The notes: generated by a model from the sequence alone, not told the origin. A DNA stretch of 64,000 nucleotides from Anagrus nilaparvatae (GCA_022575985.1 JAKSXM010000040.1:11860001-11924000); one strand, 5' to 3'. Positions 24,149 through 36,063 are shown, counted from the first letter of the stretch. Numbers and translations are program-made.

Positions 24149-24684
24149 TTTCCGATGTATTTTAAATGGGAGACATATTGATAAATATCTCATATATAAA
24201 GAGGATAACTGATTTTGAAAAACGGGTTTCATCATGTTTCTGGGAATCAAAAAAGCAACCTTTACTGAAAATTTCAGCCTAATCCGAGCAGGGAAAATTT
24301 TGGCTAATTTTTAGCTCCCCTGAGAGACACTTCTTATCAAATAACTTGCAAGAAGCTAGGTGAAAGATTTAAATCTAAAAAAGTATGATCTCCTTATAGG
24401 TTGAACATTCATTCTCCGCTATAAAATCCGAAGTTTCCGACATTTGCATAATCTGATCTTTGAAGCTAGCCGTGGACATGGAATAATTTAGGGATTGAAA
24501 ATAGTTTGCGCTTAGAATCTTAACAGCTAGTGAGGTGATAAATTACAAATTATAAAATTAGAAAATTGTATTGTAACGTTGAGTAACATTTGTATTATAC
24601 CTAGTCCTCAGCTGGAACTAAACATGTTCCATGCATTTAGGTTGTGTTTATACAAACCGGTTATAATTTTTTTTTTTATGTTGA

Positions 24685-25650
24685 AGTTTGCTCATTACCC
24701 ATATTACCAAAACTATTTTACCGAAACCCGTTATACCAACGGGCATTTTACCGATGGACATATTAACGATTTTATAAATGAATATTTTACCAAACTGCTA
24801 CTTTACTGAATACGATATTTACCGACAGGGTATTTTATCGAATCAAATAAATTCTTGGTAAAATAACTTTTATAAAAACATTATTAAAGAATAAAATAAA
24901 TAATTTATTTACAAATTCATGTTATAAGATGTTGCTCTTAAATACTTAAAAATTTCACCATCGTTTTTGTAATTTTCATATTCTAAAACGACTTTTCTTA
25001 AACGTTCCTATTGTTTTAACCATTTTCTTTTGGGGGCTCCTTTTACTCTCTTACCAAGCGAAAATTCAGCTATCATTGTCTCTGAGTCTGCTTGTTCTTT
25101 TTTTATTTCCTTGAGGGCTGAGTACAGGTCAGAATAATGTTTTCCCAAGACCAACCTAAACCTGTTATTCCAACCTTTGCTACTATTATTGGTTTTGTGC
25201 GGGTTGTTTAATACAGCAGAGTATTGATTCCATAAAGGGATCTGATATCCAGGTGCAATAGCTTTAAGACATAATTTTCTTTGAAGTATTTAAAAACGCC
25301 ACTCATTTCTTCGGGTGAACGATTTTTCAGTACCTTGTAAGAGTCTTGCACATCGTTGATTAAAACAAAAGGTAGTCCAAGAGTTATGTGGGTAAAGTTA
25401 TTGATATCTCTGTAGTCAGAATTTTTAAAGACTTCTTGAAGACATTAGCTGTGTATTTTCTGTGCATATTTTGAACTAGATTGAGAAAACAACAAGTAAT
25501 TTCAGCCTCGGGAAAGGGTTGGATGTATTCATTAATTAGAGATTTTTCAAAGTCAATCATAACTCCATTTGGTAAAAGTTCCATCGGTATTATGGCTTCC
25601 GGTAAAATAGACTTGGTAAAATTTACGGTAATCCAAAAAGAATATACTGT
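24685..25650 (-). mobile_element. MULE (Mutator-like) element remnant
   Basis: Minus-strand text at 25384-25584 reads LPNGVMIDFEKSLINEYIQ then FPEAEITCCFLNLVQNMHRK, the core of the MULE transposase around its middle acidic residue and the C/H block. Further left, in broken frames, come HKTNNSSKGWNNRF and LYSALKEIKKEQAD, the usual region after the core. The flanks hold ATTTTACCGA/GGTAAAAT motifs in opposite orientation (24700-24850 and 25595-25635), probably remnants of the terminal repeats. Heavily decayed. Confidence 0.7.
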
Positions 25651-25760
25651 GCTGTGTACGTGTATAGAGGTAATTAGGTTTATTTATCAATAAATATAAT
25701 TTGTCATTATTAAAATGCATTTTTTATAGAACATATAATATATACACATATAATATATAT

Positions 25761-26599
25761 GTTACCGTTAGAGTCCGCTCTCCCGATAAAGTTAACATTA
25801 ACCAGTTAAAGTTAACTTTAGCGAAGCATTTTCGTTAAAGTCCACGAAGACGATTAAAATGAATAAAAAGATAACTTTAAAGGCTTTATGTCAGTTAAAA
25901 TTAACTTTAACCAATCCTTGTTAGTTAAAGTCCATGAAAGCGGTTTCATATAGGAGTTCGAGTTTGTATTATTATACGACTCTCGCTATAAGGCACCCCA
26001 AGGGATTAGGTTAGGCTACTCTTTTAAAAATTCATTTCTTGGGACTAGTAATCAATCCTAGTTATAACACACCCCTAGGGTTAGGTTAGGCTATTTTTTT
26101 TTTAAAGGCATTATCACGCAGTAAGGCATTCCCTAGAATTAGGGCAAGGTGGGCTTAAGAACCCATGCGCAAGTTTGTAAGCAATACTCTGTGACAATGC
26201 CTTTTAAAAAAAATAGCCTAACCTAACCCTTGGGGTGCCTTATAACTAGAATTAGTTACTGGTCCTAAGAAATGCATTTTTAAAAGAGTAGCCTAACCGT
26301 ATAGATATTTCACAATATCTCTATGAGCCTAACCTAAGCCCTGAGAGTACCTTAAAGCGAGTGTCGTATATAATATAATATATAATATATAATACAAATT
26401 TTTTTGGTATGCGAAACCGCTTTCATGGACTTTAACTGACAAGGATTGATTAAAGTTAACTTTATCGTATACACACCTGTTAATGTTGTATTTTTATTCA
26501 TTTTAATCGTCTTCGTGGACTTTAACGAAAACGCTTCGCTAAAGTTAACTTTATCTGGTTAATGTTAACTTTATCGGGAGAGCGGACTTTAACGGTAAC
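25761..26599. mobile_element. 839-base foldback element
   Basis: Starts GTTACCGTTAGAGTCCGC and ends with its near-exact complement GCGGACTTTAACGGTAAC. The arms pair over about 400 bases through GTTAACTTTA-type motifs, TTCGTGGACTTTAACG, and AACCTAACCC/GGGTTAGGTTAGG blocks near the centre. Both sides are flanked by ATAT-rich text. No ORF is present. Arm divergence is moderate, with one AGATATT-rich insertion near 26300. Confidence 0.8.
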
Positions 26600-26736
26600 A
26601 TATACACATATTAATTATATACACATGTGTTCTCTATAAAGATAAGCTGCTTACTGATCTTCTCTTACAGTGGTCCTCTTTCTGACGCTTCTCACTAACA
26701 AATAAAAGATAACTCCGAAATATCACTCCCTTCGCT
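26600..26736 (-). repeat. Partial gypsy LTR start with polypurine tract
   Basis: On the minus strand AGCGAAGGGAG (26726-26736) is followed at 26725 by TGATATTTCGGAGTTATC. This is a polypurine tract/LTR junction downstream of the gypsy pol remnant. The LTR is cut about 125 bases later, where the foldback element begins, so the foldback may have inserted into it. Confidence 0.5.
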
Positions 26737-27560
26737 AGAAAAAATGCCTGTATTTATTTATTCAAATTATTATCAAATTATAGATAAGTTATTTTTTTTT
26801 GTATATTAATAACGTAATTTTCTTTTAAGTATGTAACATTTGACCCTTTTTAGAATTATGAGATCTTAACACTCTAGTGTTTTGTGTTGAAGGCATTGAT
26901 TTCGTATTTCTATCAGTATTATCATTATTAGCATTATCATTATTTATAATGTTATCATTGATTGTCATTACATTTTTATTTTGTACTTCTTGACAATTTA
27001 TATGATCTCTTTGCTTTAAATTATCTACTGAGTTATCTGGAAATTTATAATAATTAAACTCATCATTATTTTTATTTATAAGATTTTCACCAATTTTATC
27101 CATTTGATTAATATGACGTTTTCATACTCTTTTATCATCCAGATCAATTAAATAATGTAATTTTCCTATTCTTTTTTTTTATTATTCCGAATTTTCATTT
27201 ATCTTTACCAATATAGTTTCTATAACAAACTCTCTTCCTCTCTTTAAAAAAAGTACATTTTAAGTTATCATTATATGAAAAATTACGTTTTAATTTAGCT
27301 GGTCTGATTAAATCTAATTTATATCAAAGTTTAGTCTTAAGCATTAATTCCGCTGGTGCTATATAGCCCATATGCGGCATTATTAAAATTTCCTTAACTT
27401 TAACGAATGCATCTTCACATTCCCTATTTCACTCGAATAATCATTTTAAAATACATTATATAGGGGTCTTAATAACAAACTGACATTTTTAATAAATCTA
27501 TTATAATAGTCTGTAACTTCACTTTTACTTGTAAGGCTTGACATATTTTCGATTTCTTCC
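26737..27560 (-). pseudogene. Ty3/gypsy pol remnant, RT end joined to integrase tail
   Basis: Minus-strand text near 27560-27420 reads VTDYYNRFIKNVSLLLRPLY, then CEDAFVKVKEIL in a shifted frame, the end of gypsy RT. It is followed within about 20 codons by PAELMLK and KLDLIRP, then GKLHYLIDLDD and KRHINQMDKIG. Those blocks belong to the C-terminal tail of gypsy integrase. RNase H and the integrase core are absent, so a deletion fused the two ends. A final open frame (26825-27103, Asn-rich) is the polyprotein C-terminus. Confidence 0.7.
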
Positions 27561-27564
27561 AATA

Positions 27565-27775
27565 TGACATATATTATTTAGGAAGTAGGTAAATGAGTGA
27601 ACGACGACCATTAATGTTAACTAGTTTGTTTATTGTAAAGTGTGTTTTCATAGCAGCCTCTAAGAGCGAATTGACTTTCGCTCACGGTGACAATACAAAA
27701 GAGACGCTCATGCGCAATATAAAACATATAATACATGAGTAACACATAATAACGTATATTACATATACCGAGACA
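27565..27775 (-). repeat. LTR with adjacent polypurine tract
   Basis: On the minus strand GAATGGGTGGGTGGGA (27776-27791) runs into TGTCTCGGTATATG, and the repeat ends ATATATGTCA at 27565, a TG...CA pair 211 bases long. The purine run closely resembles that of the element at 10.8-15.1 kb. The partner LTR was not found to the right, so this is the 3' end of a truncated element. Confidence 0.55.
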
Positions 27776-29699
27776 TCCCACCCACCCATTCTTCGGAGTA
27801 GAATGTTAATACAAAAAGTTAATAACAAAATTTATATAAATAAAGATTTAGTTTTTAAAATTAATTGACAACAAAATACAATTGGTTTATAATAATAGCA
27901 TACAGTAATTTTGATTTTATAATGATAATAAAATGAACAATCAGTAATAGAGTAATTTAGATTCTATAATGATTATAAAATGATTCTAAAATGCAAAAAT
28001 GCTAAAATGCTGTCAAAATACAATAGTTTGACAATAAAATACAATCTTCAGCACCAGTCACCAGATCAGCGGATCTGACAATCTATTGAGACCTACTATT
28101 ATGCTAATTAAAAAATGAAACAGAAACATTGCTTCGCCTTGATCAACATATTGGTTTTTTTTTGTGAGAGGTGTAAGGCTTTGCTTTTATCTCTTGTTTG
28201 TTATACTTGTTGTATGATTTTTTTAGTTTTTTCTAGATTTACTATGTGGCTTTTTTTATAAGGTCTTTCCTCCTTAGTGTGTGCGAGTTTAAATGTTTGT
28301 GTTATGTGGATGTGTTATGTGCGTTTTTAATCTGTGGCCTCAGAGAATCCCACTATTTCTCCTGTGCCCACGCCTGCTTATAGTGCTCATGGTCGCACTC
28401 CGGACTGCGTTATCTACATAATGCCTTTTTTTTTTTTTTTTTTAACATTATGCGGATACTTCAGTCCTAGAGCAATGATAGAAATAATTTCAGAATTTAA
28501 TCTTCTCAGAAAAAAACGGAGATTATGTCCGGGTCGGGACGCGAAACTTTAATGTTCAGATCGAAAAGTTGACGCGCTACCGACTGAGTTATCAATGCTC
28601 TTTAGATCAACATATTTAAAGCATACTATTTAAAAATTAAAGAGACAATGCTTCCACGATTCTAAAAAAAAAAAACAACCCTTAAACAAAATGGTCTCAA
28701 AAAAAGGTAAATAAAGAAATGTAAATAGGTACTGAAGAATAATTAAGTTATAAGATTTATTACATTGTTAAGTAAAAAATACATTGTTCTATGTTTCTCC
28801 CCTGACAAAGAGAAAATAAACCACAAATATTAGTATTAAAATCAATTATGCTACCCACATTATTTAATTACTATGAAAAATTATACCACCCACCATGTTA
28901 AATTTAGTAGAAAAATATTACAAATAAAGGTGAAGCCCAAATAAAAAGAAGGAGAAATAGAAAAATGTAAAAGAGTTATAGTTTATAATATTATCGAATT
29001 TATAATTTACTAAAAGACTAATTTTGACTAATTTTGTATGAAAGTTAATTTTATATAAATATTTAATTTTACGAAAAACGAAAATTGTCTAAGTAAGTCA
29101 TATATGTCCAACAATTTAAAATATAAATAACCTAGATTTATGAGATCAGTGATATACCCTAAATATTAAAAATTTACAAAACATGTTCAAGTATTTGAAG
29201 TTACACTTAGCTTTGACAGAAGCTAATGTATAACAAAAAAAAAAATAAAAAAGTATACGAAATTCAAATACTAAAAAATGCTAATTGTTGACCCAAACAA
29301 ACCAAGGCATCTACTTGAATATAAAATAAAATCAAAAATACGACATTGAAGTTGAGTTAAACTGCTATTAGGTTGATGACGAAGTAGAATAATGGATAAT
29401 TGCAGCTCCCAAAAGAATGAAGAAGACTTCGATGGTAAACAGGATATTTGAAGACTGCAGCAATTATCAACCAGATGTTTTAGATTCAAGCCAGTATATA
29501 ACCTACAAACGACGCAATATATAATTAGTATTACAATTTATGACAATTAGGGAAAAAAGACAATTTTATGAATTGAAATTTATTAATTGATCAATAGAAG
29601 ATTTTGGTAAGATTAAATAATTAATAATTTATTTGAAAGGTTGATCAGTTGAAAAAATATACTAAATTGTAGATATGAAAACAGAGTATTTATTTATAA
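27776..29699. other. Probable retroelement interior, no gene identified
   Basis: Apart from the SINE at 28426-28605, no domain is visible. ACCACCCACC recurs near 28888, as it does near 12014 and 11055, hinting at relatedness to the gag-pol-less LTR element. A 72-codon minus-strand frame at 29271-29489 has no recognisable motif and I do not treat it as a gene. Confidence 0.35.
28426..28605 (-). mobile_element. tRNA-derived SINE
   Basis: On the minus strand the 5' end carries an A-box-like TAACTCAGTCGGTAGCGCG and, about 35 bases on, a B-box-like TTTCGCGTCCC. These are the internal RNA polymerase III promoter elements of a tRNA. The element ends in 18 A residues (T run on plus, 28426-28443). 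The cloverleaf is not intact, so this is not a functional tRNA gene. Confidence 0.6.
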
Positions 29700-30004
29700 A
29701 CAAAAGATTCCTCAATTCGTTATCCTTTCGTCCTGGAGATCCCTTCTTTCTCCTTCTTGTTATTTCGCCGTGTCGTCAACTAGATAAATAAATAAATAGA
29801 TAAATAATCTATAAATAAATAAATAGATAAATAATCTATAATCTGTAAATAAATAAATAAATAAATAAATATCCTTATGCGTCTTTCATTGTACTCCATT
29901 TGATGCCGCGAGCAGAAGCCACCTATCTTGACCGCTCCTGAACCCGGCTCCTTGTTAGGGTGTCGTCAGTAGCTTATTTGTTCGCAGAATTTCCTCCACA
30001 GTCT

Positions 30005-30256
30005 TTATCGTAGTGGTCCACGACCGTCGCTTTGAATCATTTTTGCTACAATATTTTCAGGCGTGAATTCGCCTATTATTGTTTCAAGCGCCAACTTTTT
30101 GTTCGCCCAGCGATCGCATTTGAAAAACGTGTGATATGCATTATCGCGTTCACCGGGACAAAACACACATTCGGGGCTTCCAGCCTTACCCATCCTAAAG
30201 AGATAGGACTGGAAAAGCCCGTGTCCTCTGAGAAACTGGGTCAGGAAGTAATTCAC
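30005..30256 (-). pseudogene. LINE ORF2 C-terminal CCHC region
   Basis: The text reads LTQFLRGHGLFQSYLFRMGK then CVFCPGERDNAYHTFFKC. This is the C-x2-C...H-x4-C finger that ends ORF2 in R1-clade LINEs, preceded by the usual GHG-F-YL block. It is separated from the RT pieces by an AT-rich interruption. Confidence 0.8.
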
Positions 30257-30324
30257 TTCCCTGCGTTCTCTATCAAGCCATGGCGCTACCTCTTTTACGA
30301 GGTGCCTGGTCCATGCACATCGTT

Positions 30325-30645
30325 GCTCTTATAACTTGTAATGTTAATTTAATACTTATAAGTGAAGGAATAAATAAATAGATTAATTATAATTTAAATT
30401 AATAACTGCTATTTATTATAAATGTAGAATAAAATAAAATAATATTAATGTAAGTCATGTAACAATGTAACCTCGTGGCTCTAAATTATTAAAATAACAC
30501 TATACGCGTGTGCTCTCGTAAGCGTTTACATTTAGACTGACTTCAGAAGGGGAGGAAGCCTCGATACACACGCGCGAACCCGTCACGTGATAATAATTAA
30601 GCGGGAATATACGAAAAATATATATTTACAATAAGCTCTCCTAAC
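30325..30645. repeat. Insertion inside the LINE, possibly a solo LTR
   Basis: Comparison with copy 2 near 40020-40080 shows extra DNA between the finger region and the thumb in copy 1. The extra piece runs roughly from TTGTAATGTTAATTT to ATATTTACAA, with inverted TTGTAA/TTACAA ends. It contains GC-rich text near 30530-30590. No clear target duplication was seen, so the type is unresolved. Confidence 0.35.
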
Positions 30646-31747
30646 ACCCGCTTTGATCTGGTTAAGTTCTTCATCGTTCTTCCTATCATGTATGAGTTTG
30701 CGTTCTCTGGCAAGGAGCGTAATCGGAATTATTCCGGCAATAACAAGAACTGCTGCTTCCGAGACAGTCCGCATACATATCCTTATCTAGCGCTTCCCTC
30801 CCAAATTTCTGTTCCATACAATAGGATGGAATGAGTTACGGATATTAGTAGCCTCTTGCTGGATTTCGGGACGTTCATATTTGACATCAGCCTGCTTAGG
30901 ACTAGTGCCGTGGTATCTGCTTTCTTGACCTTTTGAGAGATGTGCTCCCAATAAGTCAGCTTCGTGTCCAGAGTTATTCTCAGATATTTAACGAACCTTT
31001 TCGTCTCTATGACAGTATCCTCGTCGATTCGTATTGGGATGACGGTTTGTTTCCTCGTAAACATTACGATCTCTGTCTTAGCAGCTGCAAGACATAATCC
31101 ATACTCTTACATTTTTGTATTTACTATGCAGACGCCCTAGCTGTTCTGAGCCTGTTGTACGTTCCTTGCTACGATCACGAGAGCAACATCATCCGCATAG
31201 CCTATCATGAAGCAGCCATCCGCTAGCTCCAGCCTCAGGATAACATCATAAGAAATTTTCCATAAGTCAGGTCCCTGTACCGAACCCTGAGCCGCGCCGG
31301 ATATCACTTTCCTAATCCTTTTTCCCTGTAGAGTCTCGTACAAGAGTACTCAGTCACTTAGGTAGCTCTTCATTACCCGCATCAAATATTTGGGTACTGC
31401 AAAGTCATTTAGTCCTTGTAGGAAGTCTGTCCACTTTGCTAGTTAAATGCATTCTTGAAATCAAGGGTAACCAAAAGAGTAATTTTACGAGAGTAATAAT
31501 TACCCGTTTGGGCCCTCGTTATCGCGTCTATGGCCTCCTTCATTGCCCTTATTGTGGACCGCCCCCGTCTAAAGCCGTATTGCCGAGGAGATAAATCCCC
31601 TGCTGCTTCTACTGTGTTTAAGATACGAGGTTGCAGCATCTTTTCGAAACTTTTTCCGCTGTATCCAAGTCCTAGTGGTCGCCAGTAGGATGAAAGAGTA
31701 GGATCACCCTTTCCTTTGCTAATAAGCACTAGATTGCCTTTTTCCAT
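30583..31747 (-). pseudogene. LINE ORF2 reverse transcriptase fragments
   Basis: 31439-31747 carries NLVLISKGKGDP then RPLGLGYSGKSFEKML and RQYGFRRGRSTIRAMKEAI, the RT fingers of the R1/Jockey group. 31137-31343 carries GAAQGSVQGPDLW and the catalytic GYADDVALV. 30783-31064 carries FVKYLRITLDTKLTYWEHI and LLYGTEIW, the thumb. Each lies in a different frame with stops between. The endonuclease is missing. Confidence 0.85.
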
Positions 31748-32420
31748 CGCCTTTCGATTCTACGATCAAAATCGATTCTACATCGATTTTATAATCCATA
31801 TCCTGTGCAGAATTATCCTGACCATCATTCTTTTCATTTTGATTCATGCTTTTATTTATGTTTATTTCGGGCATTTTAACTTCTTTAAAATTTATCACTC
31901 TATGTGCAACGGCCTCCTTCGAACCCTCACATTCTGGGCAGCTGGCATGCAGACTAGTTGCACTACAGAGTATATAGTTGGCAACATGCACTTGCAATAC
32001 CTTGTTCTTCTCTTTCCTCCATGAATAAAAGCATAATTCGCTTCGGATATGAGTCCTCCAGCAGCTTGGTTACATACCGACAACATCGCCAAGCCGTTAA
32101 TGATGGGCTCCGACTGCAGAGAACCCCACCTCCTGCCTTGCGTCAGCAGAGGCCAAAGATGATTCAGGTCGCTCGGCACGCAACCAGACAGCTTGCTTCC
32201 CCATCCAGGATCCTCTTTTGGCACTTGCGGGTCGCTCCGCATGGCATACTGCCCATACAGTGCATATGTGTTGGCACACACATTTGGCTGTGCAAATATA
32301 CTTGTCCCGTATGACCAGACACACGGCGGAGAATTTTTAAAGTTTTTCCTAAAACCCAACTAGAGTTCCTTGGGTTTGCAACACCCATCCAGAAGGACCA
32401 AAGTCTTCCTGGCCCCAAGG
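31719..32420 (-). pseudogene. LINE ORF1 (Gag) remnant
   Basis: Several minus-strand frames overlap here, as expected for a frameshifted gene. One frame reads LQVHVANYILCSATSLHASC then PECEGSKEAVAHRV, resembling the last zinc knuckle and following block of LINE Gag. It is more GC-rich than the surrounding DNA. The exact original frame cannot be settled by eye. Confidence 0.45.
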
Positions 32421-32999
32421 ATTACATTCACACATTACTAAAACCAGAAAATAATAACTTTCAGACATAGTTTAGCGGGACCCGCAACTAACCATTAACT
32501 GGCTGCGTCGCTGTGCTCGAAAGAGACAAACACCTCGAGTGTTTCCTCAGAGATACTAATGGATAGCAGTCTACAGTACATTCATTAAAGATGCACAGAG
32601 GAAAAGCAAGGCATAAGCCCGATTTATAGGGCAGCCTCAGTTATTCCAGAGAGTTATAATCTGTTTGCGGCATACTCAATGACAGCGCATTGGATTCAGC
32701 AGTATGCATGTTCCACAGAGAAAAGCAAGGCAAGGGACCCTTTAATAGGGCAGCCTCAGTTGTTCCAAAAATTATGTCCAGTATCTCTGATTCTAGTTGA
32801 ACCTTAATAAGGTGGCCTGAACTACCTTCCTCCTTCCTAAGCCTTATGAGCCGCCGCATCGTGTGGCGAAATGGACAAAAATTGCTCTGAATTTTTGAGC
32901 TATCTTGAAACCTGTTTTGAACGACTAAAATAAGCCTGCTTTCGTGTCTCACTACGGATTTTTCATATTTATTAATTTTTAATTAGCCTATTTACTAAA

Positions 33000-35400
33000 A
33001 ATGCATTTTATGCGAGATTCTAAACTAGATTACCGCGAACATTAGTGAGAGTGAGCGAAGCCACTGTAATTTTATAAGTTTATTTAATGATTCCTTATAA
33101 ATTTTAAAATTACTAGAAACAACTGCGCTTCGCGCAGAGAATGACTGCCTTTTATTCATTATCAAACAATTATTTCTTAAAAATATTTTAAATTATTATT
33201 TGAAAACAGATAAAATATTGTAAATGATAAATTCTAATTTAATAAATGACCCTAATTTTATGCGGTAACATTTAATTATTATGTTCAATAATTTTATTTA
33301 CCTAGTAAAAAGTATAAAACTAATTAATTTTTTCCTAAAAAATAAGTTATAATTAATTGAAATTGGATACTTTTAAATGAACTTTTGAACAAAAAAAACT
33401 AATTTAATCGTTTAAACCATTTGAACTAAAAATTGGTATGGAGACTTATCATTAGTTGCACTTTTGGGAAAAAATAGTTTGGACCCATTTCTGGAGACCC
33501 TTCATTACAACTTGGGCCCAATTGGCGTGGAATCCCTAATATAGTTGTTTTTAATTTATTTTTTTGTTATTTATATTTAAAAACTTACAACTGGTTTGTG
33601 TTCTTACACAACCAACGAGCATGGAACATGTTCTCTTATAACAGTCTTAACGTATACTCCCTAATTATAATATAAGTCCTAAAACAAAAATTAGAATAAA
33701 TCCCGAAATATAAATTAACTTTAGTCCATAAACTTAAAGTATTCTAAGGTCTTGTTCTTCTCAGAGCCTGATCAGGCCCTGACTCCCATTTCAAATAATT
33801 CTAAGTCCCTAAATCGAAAATATTCTAAGTCCATTTCACCCCTCTCCCTAAAAACATCAATATTTTGACCCGTCCTGCCGAGCCGGACTTTTTCAATTAC
33901 TTCATCCAATGATCATGTTCCATGTTAATAAATTGATGTGATAAAAGTGTATAAGAGTAGTTAAACTAAATTAGTAAATTCAGAAAAAATAGCTTTCTCC
34001 AGTAAATAAAATTTACTTGATCAGTAAAAGAGCTACTTCACAGTGATCAGAGAAGTCTGTTAAAGATAATTAATTTTTATTCTAAGAATTTTAATATTAT
34101 AACAAAAAAATAGTCATTTTTACTCTTTGGTACTGATTATTAATTTTAGCTAGTTATATGTATCTTCAAAAAGCTACATTTACGTGTTTTATCATTCATG
34201 AAACTGCCTTACTGCTTTTACCCTACAGGTGTTTTTGAAACACCAAATTTTAGTCTTAGTTCAAAAACCTATTTTTATTCATTTAGCTTTCATGAATCTC
34301 TTAAACAATCACCTATTTTTTTCCATTGCCTGATTTGTTTGTATGTAAGTGCATTTTGAGACGCTCAGATGCTAAAAAACTGATTTTTAAAAAAGTCTGT
34401 ATTGTGTGTCTTTTTGAGGATCTTATTAAGGATTAAAAAAAAATTGTAGCCTTAAAAAGTATGGAAGCTACCCTTTTTTTATTCCTAATTTTTTTTATTA
34501 AAGCTTTAGATTCCAAAAATTCTCTCAAAACTCGGTTTTTCGTATCCGATACCTGAAATTTTGAAAATTTTAGTCTTATCATTTTTATAGACAAAAAATA
34601 CAAAAATAGTATCCCTTTCTTTTTCTACGAGAATTCTAAATTTAGGAAATTTGTTAAAACCATAGAAGTTAAGGTTAAAACATTACATATTTTTTTCTTT
34701 TTGTTCGTGCAATACATTTTAAACCAATTCAGCTATTGAAAGATAAATAATTAATTAATTATTTATCATTCGAGTATCATAACCTACAGTACCAATAACT
34801 TGGTGACTATTAATTCTACTTAAAAACGGTTTTTCAAAGTGCCCTATAAATAAACATAGGTACTTTTAATTTAATTTTTTTACTTATAATTTAATTTTTC
34901 TATTTTATACAAACTATTTTATTTGGTATAATAAATTTAGAAGGATCTGATTTTTTAGCTTTTTTTAATTAACCGCACATTTTTTGTATAAAAAAAAAGT
35001 TTTATTATTGAAACATTTAAAAATTATTTTTTTTAATGTTGTCGTCAAAGCTTGCCTTTTCAAACCAAATTCACGAGACAAAGTGATTCATTCCTTTATA
35101 CTTTAGTATTCCCACTGTTCTTATCAAAAAGTGGGAAAAGTAAAGCTGGCCTTGATTTTTCCGCATTGGTCTTTATAAAAAGTGTGACTCACATCCTTTT
35201 ATTTTTTATTTCTTTTTTTTTTATTCCTTTTGTCTATTATTCTTTTTTTATTCTTTTACATATATACATGAATTATTTTTTTATCATTTTAGAAAACGTG
35301 TACTATTTTAAAAAAAATTATATTGTTTGTATTATTTAAATCCAGTTATCTCGTGAATTATGATTTGCAAAGGCTTAAACTTTGACGATGTCATTGAAAA
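33000..35400. other. No gene seen
   Basis: AT-rich DNA. A stretch near 33700-33850 carries repeated CTAAGTCC(C)TAAA-type text. Short ORFs here are made of Phe, Lys, Ile and Leu from AT runs and are not credible genes. Confidence 0.4.
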
Positions 35401-35404
35401 AAGT

Positions 35405-35565
35405 ACATTTCTTAACTCGTGCGTAAGTGTGATAAATCCCCAAATCGAAAGAAGAAATAGTCGTATAGCGAACTAGCGGCCTTCGGCCGCTAGTCCTCTA
35501 TATCCCTATTTCTTCTTTCGATTGGAGAAGTATCATCTTGCGCACTTGTTAAGAAAACTACTATT
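35405..35565. repeat. Long hairpin with GC-rich tip
   Basis: Arms containing ATCGAAAGAAGAAATAG and CTATTTCTTCTTTCGAT close on an exact CTAGCGGCC-TTC-GGCCGCTAG tip at about 35473-35493. Outer arms continue imperfectly (TTCTTAACTCGTGCG with CGCACTTGTTAAGAA). It may be a small foldback MITE. A structured transcript is possible but unproven. Confidence 0.65.
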
Positions 35566-36063
35566 TGGTATTTAAACTAAAACATAATATGACTAAAAAT
35601 TTTGAGGTTTTATATTTAAAATTTTGTTTTTATCACAATATTTATGCTATAACCTATAACTTCATAAAATTATAAATAAATTTTCAAATTTAAAATAAAA
35701 ACATTTGAGCAATGCATTTTTATTAACCAATCAGGAGTGGTTTTTAGCTATAACAATGTACATAGTTACTGTATCGAAGACATGTACTTTTTAGGATAGG
35801 ATGAGAGGTTGCGGAAAATTAAATCGACATGTAAGTTTGTTTGATTTGTATTTATAACTTAAACAATGTTTGCAATGCACAGTATGTCTTTGTAGTCTAT
35901 TTAGTTGTAATATTAAATCGTTTTTCAATTTCTCTTTATTTATATCAGAGAAATTTTCTCGAGATGGATAATATAGACCTATATCATGTCTTGGCTTTAT
36001 AGCAAAACAAAAATTATCAAAATATCTACAAAACCTTTCTATTTCTTCTTCGGATAAATTATT

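Larger units (their letters stand above)
20515..24477. mobile_element. Foldback element, split by a hAT transposon
   Basis: If 21172-24148 is removed, the flanks form one long imperfect palindrome of about 980 bases. Left-arm text such as GAAAGATTTAGATC-like, CAAGTTATTTGATAA and TCAATATGTCTCCCATTTAAA returns in reverse complement at 24160-24475. The inner arm 20829-20935 pairs with 21080-21168 (AAAAGCCATTTAGTAGCGG). Outer ends read (A/C)ACGGCTAGC. There is no coding capacity, so this is a non-autonomous foldback element older than the hAT insertion. Confidence 0.75.
29700..32990 (-). mobile_element. R1/Jockey-like LINE, copy 1, decayed
   Basis: In minus-strand order: a 5' region with a repeated AAAGCAAGGCA/TAGGGCAGCCTCAGTTGTTCCA block (32594-32645 and 32722-32768), Gag pieces with Cys motifs, RT, and a C-terminal Cys/His finger. 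A 3' tail around 29700-29780 is shared with copy 2 (TCCTGGAGAT then TTCTTGTTATTTC). An AAAT/AGAT microsatellite lies at 29780-29870. Multiple frame breaks show it is inactive. Confidence 0.8.

Noticed and set aside
25990..26340. Telomere repeat (TTAGG) tract
   Set aside because: Only two to three units in each place, inside arms of a foldback element; not a telomere or interstitial array.
28530..28605. Possible tRNA gene
   Set aside because: A and B boxes are recognisable, but arms do not pair and an A tail follows, so I call it a SINE head.
35052..35339. 95-codon hydrophobic ORF, membrane-protein-like
   Set aside because: Its composition comes from T-rich DNA; there is no splice context, motif or repeat-free conservation signal.
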